DNA from: Gammaproteobacteria bacterium
Lineage (GTDB): Bacteria; Pseudomonadota; Gammaproteobacteria; Steroidobacterales; Woeseiaceae
DNA length: 39,990 nucleotides
NCBI GenBank assembly: GCA_009937445.1
Contig: JAACFM010000013.1
Span: 1 to 39,990 of the forward strand
Direction of reading: 5' to 3'
In this document: positions 26,601-34,826 of the stretch, piece after piece
Position numbering within the stretch: the first letter of the stretch is position 1
How the letters are laid out: every line of letters starts with the position of its first letter
Program-made: the position numbers and the translations under genes
The notes under the pieces: model-generated
Databases searched by the model: none
Seen by the model: only the letters and a program-made list of their open reading frames with translations
What the model was told of the DNA's origin: nothing

Positions 26601-27154
26601 CGTCCTTCGTTTTCGCGCAGTGCGCTTTCCGACTCTTTCCGATAGGTGATGTCGCGCAGACTGATCACATAAATGTCACCACTGCCGGCCCTAAGGCGGC
26701 TCGCGTTGATCTCTGCTGTGAATCGGTCACCGTCAGACCGCAAGGCATCAACCTCACCGTCGACAAGATTGATATTGGTATCGTCGAGATTGGAGACATA
26801 GGGCTCGAGAAACGCTGCTAGCGATTGCTCTGTTGCGCTCGGCAGGATATTAGCTATTTTCGAGCCAACGAGCTGGTCCTTGGTCAGCTTGAAATATCGC
26901 GTGCAGACCTTGTTGCAGTTTCGAATAACGCCGTCTGTGTCGACCGACAAAAGCGCCTCTGTAACGCTGTCGAAAATAGCTTCTATGGGGTTCCCGGTAT
27001 CGGCCAGGGTTGCGGTGCGAATCGACTGGGTGATCGTCGCTTCCATCTTGTCATAATGCTGATCGATTAATGACAGGAGCTCGATGAAGTCCGGCTTCTT
27101 CATGCCGGACGCCTCAGTCGCCACTCGTATCTTGTTGCGTAAATCCGTTTGCAT
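23642..27154 (-). CDS. Multi-sensor cyclic di-GMP enzyme (PAS-PAS-GAF-PAS-PAS-GGDEF-EAL)
   Basis: A 1170-residue cytosolic protein without membrane segments. My reading of the order is PAS (about 52-172), PAS (182-303), GAF (305-470), PAS (482-597), PAS (605-725), GGDEF (728-898) and EAL (910-1160). The cyclase motif LARLGGDEFGILLER is intact (816-820), with an I-site RSTD at 807-810. The phosphodiesterase has ELL in place of EAL (947-949), keeping the Glu. EITETAA, SLDDFGSG (1066-1073), KIDGQF, ETIAERVE and QGYYIARP are all present, so hydrolysis is probably retained. Which activity dominates cannot be predicted. It heads a minus-strand series with the amidohydrolase, ligase and membrane cyclase. 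Confidence 0.93.
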   Translation of the reverse strand: MQTDLRNKIRVATEASGMKKPDFIELLSLIDQHYDKMEATITQSIRTATLADTGNPIEAIFDSVTEALLSVDTDGVIRNCNKVCTRYFKLTKDQLVGSKIANILPSATEQSLAAFLEPYVSNLDDTNINLVDGEVDALRSDGDRFTAEINASRLRAGSGDIYVISLRDITYRKESESALRENEGRYRALVENAPEAIIVFDVDKNRFTDANDKACTLFNLSRTRLLTVGPEAISPKVQPDGTPSFGVRRGYVDRVFNGEHPTFEWLHQDSAGREFPCEVRFSQLPSDDRKLIRVSITDISERKREEALSYAQNKVLEMIAASAPHDRTLRAICRFVEKLGGGLKCAIMLLDTKSQTLSVEQAPSLPDKLKLCLDFIKVAPDSLTCGSAVYHTQDRITMSIAKDPAWEGSRKVLQDHGVKAAWSFLIHGAAGRIIGTLDVYVDEPRAPTTDELDKLSGMARLAGIAIKRQQDENKLRNSEARYRGLFENVVDGVYIASRQGEIITANPALVEMLGYDSVEDMKLAGKTTVLYVNPIDRDRVFARLEAEGVVKNFEYRLRRKDGSTIVVLENSRAIKDDTGRIVAHEGTITDITDRKRAETRVFEEKERAEVTLQSIGDGVITTDAEGVVDYINPVAQDLTGWDMRSARNTPVTDLMMIVNEHTRASVENPVIRCLKEGRIITVAENSVLITRNGDEIPIQDSAAPIRDRIGNIIGSVMVFHDVSKESRLFRQLSYQASHDPLTGLINRREFENSLIGALEKTRDNDEESHALLYVDLDQFKVVNDTFGHTAGDALLRQLTELIQANIRSTDLLARLGGDEFGILLERCSDERAIEVAEDIRGSIEGYRFEWKDSFTTVRCSIGIVMINSENADVASVMSSADVACYSAKDMGRNQVHLYRDSDASLRHEEMKWVSRITNAVEEERFELFFQPIIGIGEKHGNRRDHYELLLRMRDEKGELVGPDQFIPAAERYNLMSTLDRWVIHEALTELADRNDDGDARYMLAINLSGTSLSEDRFLDFVIDELKKQKLPDGAICFEITETAAISNLSRVVHFMQTLKKLGVKFSLDDFGSGLSSFTYLKNLPVDYLKIDGQFIRNVAEDIVDESMVKAISSVGHAMGIETIAERVETKQVLDKLGALGIEFAQGYYIARPASVQSFMPWEKKADQLIA

Positions 27155-27271
27155 TGACCAGCGTGTCCTGCAGCTTGGTCAATAACTCTAATTTTTTGCC
27201 CTGATTGGGTCTGTGACGCAGATTCAGTTTTGAAAATTATTTTGGGAATTTTTTCCCTTTTTTCTTACCCT

Positions 27272-27311
27272 GTAGGAGCGGCTTTATGCCCTTTGGGTGC
27301 CCAGGCCGCGA
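27272..27311 (+). repeat. REP element, long-loop class, copy 1
   Basis: 40 bases with the GTAGGAGCGGC head and GGCCGCGA tail of the window's REPs, but a larger centre (TTTATGCCCTTTGGGTGCC) that can fold as CCC-TTT-GGG. It matches the copy at 36713-36752 at 37 of 40 positions. It is preceded by CCCT, as in the right-hand REPs of the inverted pairs. It lies between the start of the GGDEF/EAL gene and the end of a lipoprotein gene. Confidence 0.85.
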
Positions 27312-27330
27312 CCGTCCCCGCACCCACCCC

Positions 27331-27894
27331 TCAATCGTTACTCAACACCCTTACCGCCTCACCATCCTCATCAAACTGCACCTCACCATTTTCCTGCAGT
27401 TCGCGGGACCCGGCGCCAACCTGGATCGGAATGGCGGTCACCGTGGAGGTTGTGCCGTTCTCGGTCTCAAACGACGCGCTGACGTTCAGATAAAAGCGAC
27501 CCTCGCGTTGCGGGATAACCGTCACCAACTGCTTGAATACCTTTTCGTTTGCCGCCGGCTCCATGCGTACACGCGCTGGCTGTGACTCCGCCAATACCAT
27601 TGACGACGCGTCGCGGATGCGGTAGTCGAGGTTAACCGGGTGCGGCCCTGCCAGAGACTCGACTTGCAGATCGACAGTAATCGGGCTGCCAACCACCGGC
27701 GTGCCGATGATTTGGTAACTCACCCGGTAAGGTGACCCCGGTGTAACGACGGCACCCGCAAGTTCCGGATCAGTTGATTTCGGGTCAGGGTCGGATGCAA
27801 TAACGGCCGCCGGTTCCCCTGTCTTGTCATTGCCACAGGCCGACAGTGCCAACATCGCCACTGCCAGAACCGTCAAATTTTTCGCTCGAGTCAT
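27331..27894 (-). CDS. Lipoprotein of unknown function
   Basis: 187 residues. MTRAKNLTVLAVAMLALSAC is a lipoprotein signal with the anchor Cys at 20. A Pro/Asp-rich linker follows, then a beta-rich domain (SYQIIGTPVVGSPITVDLQVE onward) that reads like an Ig-fold and ends with acidic residues. I chose ATG 27894 because AAGGTG lies just upstream. An in-frame ATG at 27921 overlaps the stop of the upstream peptidase gene by four bases, so coupled translation is possible. No enzyme motif is seen. Its place directly after the lipoprotein peptidase suggests a partner, substrate or inhibitor, which is inference only. A REP lies 19 bases beyond its stop. Confidence 0.78.
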   Translation of the reverse strand: MTRAKNLTVLAVAMLALSACGNDKTGEPAAVIASDPDPKSTDPELAGAVVTPGSPYRVSYQIIGTPVVGSPITVDLQVESLAGPHPVNLDYRIRDASSMVLAESQPARVRMEPAANEKVFKQLVTVIPQREGRFYLNVSASFETENGTTSTVTAIPIQVGAGSRELQENGEVQFDEDGEAVRVLSND

Positions 27895-27917
27895 ATTAAT
27901 CACCTTGTGATCAGCGG

Positions 27918-30011
27918 TCATCGCGCCGTCATGCTTACATCAAAACAGATTTGGTCGGGAAAATCAGATGCTGCGTCCGGATCTTCATAGCGCCACTCGT
28001 GCAGGTCCGCCACGTAGACGTCTGCAGGCAGATTCTGCGTAGTAAATGTTTCAACATCATCGTCGCCGCTAACGCCAGCGGCGACAATCCCCCCATTCAG
28101 ATAAATATACATATCCGGATCGCTGCGGTCTCGAGTAACATCGGGATCCGGCGCATCCGTTGACGGTGGCGGCACCGGGTTGGGCACGATAGTCACATCG
28201 TAGCGTGCTGACCGCGTCGTCGTGATTCTAAGATATCGATATTCCGCGGGCTTGTTGCCGTCACCGTCCGGATCCTGATCATTATTGACACACACGCCTG
28301 TCAGGACCGAACCGTCAGCCGCATAGTCAATATACAACGGCAATACGTCCCGTGCGTTGTTCGGATAAACGTCGATATTCGCCTGTTCAGTGGCCCAGAT
28401 ATCAAGGCCGTCGGTCTCGATATTTTCGGCCCTCAACAAGGCATCCAGAAAGCCCTGCTGCGGCGCGTCCAGTTTGGTACGCAGCAGCGTCGCGAACGAA
28501 AACAATGTGGTAAAGGCCTCGGTTCTACGCTGCTCGTTGGTCATGACATCGTAAATGGGCCCAAATCCGATGGAAGCGTTATCGACACCGTCGTCATCGG
28601 TGTCGAACAGGTCGAGCAGCAGCGTGGCAACCGAGATTTCGTTGTACCAGCCCTGGTGACCACCGTTGTAGGTTTCAACGTTGAACCCCCAGCTTCCGGC
28701 GCCGTTTGCCGCACCCGTATTGCAGGCCATGGGATTACCGGAGGCCATAGCACCAAAGCCGGTACCCCAGCCTTCTCCAAAGGAGACCCGGGCGTCCACC
28801 GTGCCACCGATGTAATGCGTACCGCCAACGCTGTCCGAGCGTGAGAAATTGTCTTCGAGGTAGTGGCCCCATTCATGCAAGGTCACGTAGTAGTCAAATT
28901 CACCGGTGTCGACACTGGCGTCGCCCATGATGAACAGGGCATCGTTGGTCCCGCCGATGTAAAACGACCCTCCGAGTTCACCGCTGTCGATGTCGGTTGG
29001 ACTGCCCTCGGTCTTGGTGTTGTTGACACTCCAGTAGGCGTCCAGCGGAGAAAAGTTCGCATCAGGATCTTCGCTGAGGACAAGCTTCATTCCGGTATAG
29101 ATATCGTCCAGGATCGCGAACGGCGCCGCCGCGCGAGTGCCGCTGTAAGAAGTGCCTCGCCAACCGGTTTCAGCCGTGATGTCTTGGTCCGTTATGTTGC
29201 TGACGCCGGTATTGAACGTTGCAGAGTCGAATGCGTACAAAGGCCGAAAGCGCAGTGCCGGAGGATTCGGCGACAAGTCAACGTTGTCGCGCACCTGCAC
29301 GTCCCAGTTCGGCAGCGCACCGTCATTTTGTAATTCTGCAAGCACCCGGACCCGCACATCCGTGCTTGCTGCAATATTGGCAAATGAATATGAACCATCG
29401 TCGCCCGACACCGTTTCGCCCAGAACTTTGTCGTCTGAGTCCAGCAATTGAACCGTCGCAGCACGAATCGGCCGCGCCGCTGTACCGGCAAAATTGAGGC
29501 CGAAGCAGGTATTGGAATTGTGATTCGTCGGCACATATTCAAAGCGCAAGACGCCCGACACGTTGACCTGACTCTGCCCTTCCTGAACCGCAATAACGAC
29601 TGAATCCACTGCAGTATCGATACCGTCGTCAACCGTCAGCTGGAAGTTAAGTGTGGTGGTCGTACCGGGCGCGACAGCAGGTGCGATGAACGTCGGTTGT
29701 ACAACGTTCGACGCACTCAGCGTTACCAGCGGACCCGCGGTCTGTGACCAGGTGTAGGTCAGAACATCGCCAGAATCCGGGTCAGTTGAGAGCCGCCCAT
29801 CAAGCGTTACGCTTTCAAATTCGCTAACGTTTTGGTCGACGCCCGCATTCGCCGTGGGCTGCGAATTCATCGGCGGTGAATTCGATTGTGTTACGGGAGG
29901 GGCAGAACCCTCCGACTCCGTCAAACAAGCGGACACAGTCAGCACGCCAACGAGCAGTGTCGCCAGCCTGCATTGCTTAACTGTGTCCATTACTTCCATG
30001 ATCTTGCCCAT
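27918..30011 (-). CDS. Predicted lipoprotein zinc metallopeptidase with PKD-like domain
   Basis: A 697-residue secreted protein. The signal CRLATLLVGVLTVSAC has a lipobox with Cys29. Residues about 48-145 form a PKD/cadherin-like beta domain (ANAGVDQNV, LDGRLSTDPDSGDVLTYTWS). Residues 150-225 resemble a carboxypeptidase regulatory beta domain (GETVSGDDGSYSFANI). The catalytic part carries TLHEWGHYLEDNFS (HEWGH 379-383) and, 30 residues on, SFGEGWGTGFG with Glu413 as a plausible third zinc ligand. Later QDPDGDGN looks like a calcium loop. The family is not one I can name with certainty. Possible starts are ATG 30011, 29999 and 29990; all leave the signal peptide intact. It is probably cotranscribed with the next lipoprotein gene. 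Confidence 0.82.
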   Translation of the reverse strand: MGKIMEVMDTVKQCRLATLLVGVLTVSACLTESEGSAPPVTQSNSPPMNSQPTANAGVDQNVSEFESVTLDGRLSTDPDSGDVLTYTWSQTAGPLVTLSASNVVQPTFIAPAVAPGTTTTLNFQLTVDDGIDTAVDSVVIAVQEGQSQVNVSGVLRFEYVPTNHNSNTCFGLNFAGTAARPIRAATVQLLDSDDKVLGETVSGDDGSYSFANIAASTDVRVRVLAELQNDGALPNWDVQVRDNVDLSPNPPALRFRPLYAFDSATFNTGVSNITDQDITAETGWRGTSYSGTRAAAPFAILDDIYTGMKLVLSEDPDANFSPLDAYWSVNNTKTEGSPTDIDSGELGGSFYIGGTNDALFIMGDASVDTGEFDYYVTLHEWGHYLEDNFSRSDSVGGTHYIGGTVDARVSFGEGWGTGFGAMASGNPMACNTGAANGAGSWGFNVETYNGGHQGWYNEISVATLLLDLFDTDDDGVDNASIGFGPIYDVMTNEQRRTEAFTTLFSFATLLRTKLDAPQQGFLDALLRAENIETDGLDIWATEQANIDVYPNNARDVLPLYIDYAADGSVLTGVCVNNDQDPDGDGNKPAEYRYLRITTTRSARYDVTIVPNPVPPPSTDAPDPDVTRDRSDPDMYIYLNGGIVAAGVSGDDDVETFTTQNLPADVYVADLHEWRYEDPDAASDFPDQICFDVSMTAR

Positions 30012-30185
30012 GACAGACTAAATAATAGCGGCGCCTCCTGAACGCGAACCCAACCGCCGGCGTTCGGTGACCCAACGGATTGCGATCCAGGTCCGTACTC
30101 CGGTGGCAAGTATTGTTAAACTTTGTCCACTGAAATAGCGGGCGGTTCACACTTCCGTCACTTTTACCTCTGGAAAAGATAAAAC

Positions 30186-31199
30186 ATGAGTAAAAACAAG
30201 AAGATATTGGTAACCGGCGGCGCAGGCTACATTGGCAGCCACGTCGTACGACAGCTGGGGCTGGCGGACGAAGACGTCGTGATCCTCGATAATTTGTCGA
30301 CAGGCTTCGAAGCGGCAGTAACATTTGGCGACTTTATAAACGGCAACACCGGCGATGCGGTGTTGCTGGAAAAACTATTCAGCGAAAACGATATCGACAC
30401 CGTCATGCATTTTGCGGCGCATACGATCGTCCCGGAATCGGTGAGTGATCCGCTCAAGTACTATCGAAACAACACGTCCTCCAGTCGCACCTTGCTTGAG
30501 GCGGCTACCAGGCATGGCGTCAAAAACTTTGTCTTCTCATCGACGGCTGCTGTCTACGGCATTCCCGATGGCGGCAAGGCCTCGGAAGAGTCGGCGACAC
30601 AGCCTATAAACCCGTACGGCACCTCCAAACTCATGACAGAGTGGATGCTAAGAGACCTGTCGGCGGCCGGCGGACCCACTTACGTTGCGCTGCGCTACTT
30701 CAACGTCGCTGGCTGCGATCCGACGGGGACGATCGGACAATCGACGCCAAAAGCCACGTTGCTCGTCAAGGTCGCTTGTGAAGCGGCGACCGGTCGCCGC
30801 CCTGGCGTATCCATTTTCGGCACAGACTTCCCCACCCCGGACGGCACCGGGCTGCGCGACTACATTCACGTAGAAGATCTCGCCACAGCTCATCTGGATG
30901 CATTGCAGTATTTGCGTGCGGGTGGCGAATCAACCGTACTGAATTGCGGCTACGGGCACGGCTACAGCGTCCGTGAAGTGCTGGCCGCGGTGGAACGGGC
31001 AAATGGCGAGAAGTTGAATATTGCCGAAGAACCGCGTCGCGCCGGCGACCCGCCTGAACTCATCGCCGTAGCGAACCGCGTTCGTGACGTCCTGGGGTGG
31101 GTACCACAGCACGACGACCTTGAAACGATCGTTCGAACGGCTCTGGAGTGGGAACGAAAAATTGCCGCCCGGGACCCGAGCGCCTATTGGGCATCCTGA
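30186..31199 (+). CDS. galE: UDP-glucose 4-epimerase
   Basis: Interconverts UDP-glucose and UDP-galactose with tightly bound NAD, feeding cell-surface polysaccharide synthesis. The Rossmann start is ILVTGGAGYIGSHVVRQL. VMHFAAHTIVPESV, FVFSSTAAVYGIPDG and the catalytic pair NPYGTSKLMTEW (Tyr and Lys of YxxxK) follow, then RYFNVAGCDPTGTIGQ. LRDYIHVEDLATAHLDAL is the substrate-binding region of GalE. 337 residues is standard. The 174 bases upstream, shared with the divergent peptidase gene, should hold both promoters. It lies 35 bases before glrK on the same strand; cotranscription is possible but not shown. Confidence 0.93.
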   Translation: MSKNKKILVTGGAGYIGSHVVRQLGLADEDVVILDNLSTGFEAAVTFGDFINGNTGDAVLLEKLFSENDIDTVMHFAAHTIVPESVSDPLKYYRNNTSSSRTLLEAATRHGVKNFVFSSTAAVYGIPDGGKASEESATQPINPYGTSKLMTEWMLRDLSAAGGPTYVALRYFNVAGCDPTGTIGQSTPKATLLVKVACEAATGRRPGVSIFGTDFPTPDGTGLRDYIHVEDLATAHLDALQYLRAGGESTVLNCGYGHGYSVREVLAAVERANGEKLNIAEEPRRAGDPPELIAVANRVRDVLGWVPQHDDLETIVRTALEWERKIAARDPSAYWAS

Positions 31200-31234
31200 G
31201 GAGATTACCGGTCACTCGGTGCTAGACTTTCGAC

Positions 31235-32701
31235 ATGAACCTCCCACGCCCACGATCGCTTAACGGACTGATTCTGGTCGGCTTCGGGCTGGTCGCCCTG
31301 CCGCTGCTAATCGCCGTGGTCTGGGCACTGGTCAACCTTGATCGGGTCGCAGAACAGAGCGAACAACTGGTATTTACTGGCGTAACCGCAGCCGAGAGTA
31401 ATCGACGCATTAATGAACAGCTCAGTTCGCTTGAGCGGGTCGCGCGGCAGTATCAAATTCTGAAAAATCCCGACAGCCTGCAATTGATGACGCAGGATCT
31501 GAAGACATTCGAAGACCTGCTGGTTGATATGGCGCCACTGGTCGATGAGGTGGACGCGACGGCGTTGTCCGCGGCGCTTGGGAAAGAGGCTGGCGAGATC
31601 ATAGCGGTCCTGTCAGACACGAGCGCGGACGACGCGACGCTGACCACGGCCATCGAGAGGTTTGCGCCGCTGCGGCAGGACGTGGGGCGCTTGACGGCTA
31701 TTTTGACGGCCTACGTAGACACAAAATTATCCGCGCTGCAGGAAACGGCCCGAACCGCACAACGTGTATCGGCCTGGCAGGTTGCGGCGCTTGTTCCGGG
31801 CACCCTGTTTCTTATCCTTGTTTTTACGTTGCTGGTCGCCCGTCCGATTCGCCAGATCGATCATGCGATTGGACAACTGGGTGAAAGCGGTTTTTCGAAG
31901 CCTATCGAAATCAAAGGTCCAACCGACCTGCAGCGACTAGGCCGGCAGCTCGAATGGCTGCGTTTGCGGCTCCTCGAACTTGCTCAGGAAAAGAACAAAT
32001 TCCTGCGACACATGTCTCATGAACTGAAGACACCGCTGGCGAATATTCGCGAGGGTACCGAGTTGTTGCTGGACGGTTCGGTCGGTGACCTCGATGCTCC
32101 GCAACGCGAAGTCACCGATATTTTGCGTATGAATGGGCTAAAACTGCAGCAACTTATTGAGAACCTGTTGAGCTTCAGCGCCTGGCAGACCAAAAGCGAA
32201 GTATTGACACTGGCCGATTTTGAGCTCCGGAAACAGGTCATTTCAGTCGCAAAGGCGCAGCGACTGGCGCTGAAAGCGGCGAATATCCAGCTGAAACTGG
32301 AAGTCGATGACATTATTGTGAACGCGGATCAGGACAAGATCCGGACGGTGCTGGATAATCTCCTGTCAAACGCTGTCAAATTCACGCCAAGGGGTGGACT
32401 GATTACGATCCGAGCACAACGTCTGCCGAAAAGTTTCGTCATGGAATTCGGCGACACGGGTCCCGGCATACCGGAGGAAGAGAGCCCCAGAATTTTTGAG
32501 GCGTTCTTCCAGGGACGACGTGAACAAGGTGGCCAGGTCGGCGGAACGGGTATAGGACTGTCGGTTGTACTTGAGTGCATTCAGGCACACGATGGCTCAG
32601 TTGAACTAGTCGACTCGGATGAATTTCCGGGCGCGCATTTCAGAATTCACATTCCGCAAAAGCGGGAAACAGAGCAACAGAAGCTGGCAGCAAATGGTTA
32701 A
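31235..32701 (+). CDS. glrK: Sensor histidine kinase, GlrK/QseE type
   Basis: 488-residue inner-membrane kinase. A first membrane helix (about 11-33) and a second (about 184-203) enclose a helical periplasmic sensor of about 150 residues. A HAMP segment and the dimerisation domain LRHMSHELKTPLANI follow, with phospho-acceptor His262. The ATPase domain has DNLLSNAVKFTPRGG (N box), EFGDTGPGIPEE (G1) and GGTGIGLSVV (G2). Identification as GlrK rests on the gene order kinase - lipoprotein - sigma-54 regulator, which is that of E. coli glrK-qseG-glrR. Its stop overlaps the start of the qseG-like gene by eight bases. Confidence 0.88.
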   Translation: MNLPRPRSLNGLILVGFGLVALPLLIAVVWALVNLDRVAEQSEQLVFTGVTAAESNRRINEQLSSLERVARQYQILKNPDSLQLMTQDLKTFEDLLVDMAPLVDEVDATALSAALGKEAGEIIAVLSDTSADDATLTTAIERFAPLRQDVGRLTAILTAYVDTKLSALQETARTAQRVSAWQVAALVPGTLFLILVFTLLVARPIRQIDHAIGQLGESGFSKPIEIKGPTDLQRLGRQLEWLRLRLLELAQEKNKFLRHMSHELKTPLANIREGTELLLDGSVGDLDAPQREVTDILRMNGLKLQQLIENLLSFSAWQTKSEVLTLADFELRKQVISVAKAQRLALKAANIQLKLEVDDIIVNADQDKIRTVLDNLLSNAVKFTPRGGLITIRAQRLPKSFVMEFGDTGPGIPEEESPRIFEAFFQGRREQGGQVGGTGIGLSVVLECIQAHDGSVELVDSDEFPGAHFRIHIPQKRETEQQKLAANG

Positions 32702-33314
32702 CGGCAAACTGACAAGAACCGGACGCGCACTTGCCATGACCATACTGGTTATTGCGGGATTGTCCGGTTGTGGTCAGACCACCGACTGGATCAAGGGCCG
32801 TATTAATTCCGGGCCGGAAAAAACCGGCGAATCTGGCGTGCAGGAAGTCGACTCCTATATTACTGAGCTCGGCCAGATCGCCTCCGGCGACCCCGCGGCG
32901 CAGGCTGAAATATTCGCGGACGCTTCAGCCGCCGCGCAGCTGACCCCCAGTCCCTCAACCAACCTGCGATTTGGGCTGGTGCTGGCCATTCCAGGGCATC
33001 CGGAGTCGGACCCCGAGCGTGCGCAAAGCATTTTGCGCGAAGTGCTCGCACAGACCATTTTACTGACACCCGCCGAGATCTCATTGGCGACCATTCACCT
33101 CAATAATGCGCAGCGGCAGATTGTTGCGGACTCCGAAGCACGCCGACTGCGCAGCTCGACCTCGCGCGCGACAGAAACACAGCAACAGGCCCTGAGACAG
33201 CGCCTGACTTCGGTCGAGGCGGAGAATCTTCAGCTTCGTCAGGACCTTGAAGAGGCCGAAAAGAAGCTTGAGGCCATCACCAATATCGAGCGCTCGATTC
33301 GCGAGCAAGAATGA
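32694..33314 (+). CDS. qseG: QseG-like lipoprotein
   Basis: 206 residues. MVNGKLTRTGRALAMTILVIAGLSGC is a lipoprotein signal, anchor Cys26. The middle is helical, and the C-terminus (about 150-206) is a heptad-rich coiled coil (VEAENLQLRQDLEEAEKKLE). In E. coli the lipoprotein QseG sits between the kinase and the regulator genes and helps control kinase activity at the envelope. Sequence similarity to QseG is not obvious by eye, so the symbol rests mainly on position, size and lipoprotein nature. I prefer ATG 32694 over the ATG at 32619, which would overlap the kinase gene by 83 bases and bury the signal peptide. Confidence 0.72.
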   Translation: MVNGKLTRTGRALAMTILVIAGLSGCGQTTDWIKGRINSGPEKTGESGVQEVDSYITELGQIASGDPAAQAEIFADASAAAQLTPSPSTNLRFGLVLAIPGHPESDPERAQSILREVLAQTILLTPAEISLATIHLNNAQRQIVADSEARRLRSSTSRATETQQQALRQRLTSVEAENLQLRQDLEEAEKKLEAITNIERSIREQE

Positions 33315-33358
33315 TCTAACCTATGCGGATAAGCCTATCCCGCGCGATATAAAACACT

Positions 33359-34711
33359 ATGGTGAACAAGAAATCTCAGTCCAATGGCAAGATCCTGCTC
33401 GTTGATGACGATCCGGGGCTATTGCGTCTGTTAAGCATTCGTCTGCGCGCCGAGGGATTTGACGTCGAGGCTGTTGAGTCGGCGCATAACGCGTTGGCTG
33501 TTCTGAACCGTTTCACCCCGGATCTGGTCATCACTGACCTGCGCATGGACAAAATGGATGGCATCGGGCTGCTCAAGGAACTGCAGACCCGCTCACCTGG
33601 ATTGCGCGTCATCATCATTACCGCCCATGGCACGATCCCGGATGCCGTCACAGCAACCCAGCACGGCGCATTCGGCTTCCTGACCAAACCCATCGACAAG
33701 GACGAACTCCTGTCGCTGGTTGACCGCGCCCTGAAAGTGTCCGGCAGCGCTTCGGTGGACGAGGACTGGGCGTCCAAAATCATTACCCGCAATCAGGCAA
33801 TGAAAGAGGTTTTGCAGCAGGCCAAAATGGTTGCCGCAACCGATGCGCGAGTATTGATCACCGGTGAGAGCGGCACGGGTAAAGAACTGCTCGCGCAGGC
33901 GATTCACAAGGCGAGTGACCGGCGCAACAAACCGTTCGTAGCGATCAACTGCAGTGCGATGGCTGAAAACCTGCTCGAGTCCGAATTATTCGGGCACGAG
34001 AAAGGCGCTTTCACGGGTGCAACCCGAAGTCACGATGGTCTGTTTCAGTCTGCCGAAGGCGGCACCCTGATGCTCGATGAGATTGGCGACATGCCGATGC
34101 GTTTGCAGGTCAAATTGCTGCGTGTTTTGCAGGAAAGTCAGGTCCGTCCGGTTGGCAGTACGGAGGCCAAAAAAATCGACGTTCGCGTCATTTCAGCGAC
34201 TCACCGGGATTTGCAGAGCTTCATGGGTCAGGGTCGCTTTCGAGAAGATCTGTATTACCGATTGAACGTCGTCAACATCAAGCTGCCGCCATTGGATGAT
34301 CGCCGCGAGGACATCCCGCTGCTGGTTGCTGACTTTCTTCAACAGATATCTCGTGAGTCGGATCAGGAACGAAAAGTCTATGCTCCGGAAGCCGTAGAAA
34401 TGCTCGTCACCGCCGATTGGCCCGGTAATGTACGGCAGCTTTATAACGTTGTTCGACAAAACGTGGCGCTGTCGCGATCGCCTGTCATCAGCGGCGAACT
34501 GGTGCAGCAGTCACTGGGAGAGCACGCAGGCAAGCTGGCATCGTTCTCCGATGCGCGCGACGAATTCACGCGCAATTATCTGTCACAAATTTTGCAGATA
34601 ACGATGGGCAACGTAAGCCAGGCGGCACGCCTCGCAAAACGCAATCGCACCGACTTCTACAAACTCCTGGCCCGCCACGACCTGAACCCCGACGCCTTCA
34701 AAACAAGGTAA
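33359..34711 (+). CDS. glrR: Sigma-54-dependent response regulator, GlrR type
   Basis: 450 residues with three domains. The receiver (about 11-125) has phospho-acceptor Asp60 in DLVITDLRM and KP at 110-111. The AAA+ domain (about 140-375) has Walker A GESGTGKE (169-176), the sigma-54 contact loop GAFTGA (216-221) and Walker B MLDEIGDMP. A Fis-type helix-turn-helix closes the protein (QITMGNVSQAARLAKRNRTDFYKLL). The arrangement and its place after glrK-qseG make it the cognate regulator. In E. coli GlrR activates the small RNA gene glmY from a sigma-54 promoter; no such site was found in this window. The stop lies 11 bases before a REP. Confidence 0.92.
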   Translation: MVNKKSQSNGKILLVDDDPGLLRLLSIRLRAEGFDVEAVESAHNALAVLNRFTPDLVITDLRMDKMDGIGLLKELQTRSPGLRVIIITAHGTIPDAVTATQHGAFGFLTKPIDKDELLSLVDRALKVSGSASVDEDWASKIITRNQAMKEVLQQAKMVAATDARVLITGESGTGKELLAQAIHKASDRRNKPFVAINCSAMAENLLESELFGHEKGAFTGATRSHDGLFQSAEGGTLMLDEIGDMPMRLQVKLLRVLQESQVRPVGSTEAKKIDVRVISATHRDLQSFMGQGRFREDLYYRLNVVNIKLPPLDDRREDIPLLVADFLQQISRESDQERKVYAPEAVEMLVTADWPGNVRQLYNVVRQNVALSRSPVISGELVQQSLGEHAGKLASFSDARDEFTRNYLSQILQITMGNVSQAARLAKRNRTDFYKLLARHDLNPDAFKTR

Positions 34712-34722
34712 CCGCCCCCCCC

Positions 34723-34745
34723 GTAGGAGCGGCCCAAGGCCGCGA
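34723..34745 (+). repeat. REP element, left copy beside RAYT gene
   Basis: A 23-base imperfect palindrome. GTAG at the foot, then GGAGCGGCC, a three-base loop CAA and GGCCGC, then GA. It faces an inverted partner at 35300-35323 across the RAYT gene. Preceding CCG and following AA make it the same subtype as the left half of the REPIN at 39164. It begins 11 bases after glrR and may act as its transcript end. Confidence 0.9.
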
Positions 34746-34826
34746 ATCACCTTCAACCACCAAATCTCAACACTTAGCCCCCAATAACGCGAATCATCCT
34801 CTCACCCCGCCAGTCATCATTAACTG

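Noticed and set aside
27243-27266. GGGAA-TTTT-TTCCC hairpin followed by T's
   Set aside because: It resembles a plus-strand terminator, but no plus-strand gene precedes it and the stem has only five pairs.
32619-32693. Upstream ATG for the qseG-like gene
   Set aside because: It would put 25 residues encoded inside the kinase gene ahead of a good lipoprotein signal peptide.
33316-33340. Short imperfect hairpin between the qseG-like gene and glrR
   Set aside because: The stem is short and mismatched with no T-run; cotranscription of the three genes is more likely.
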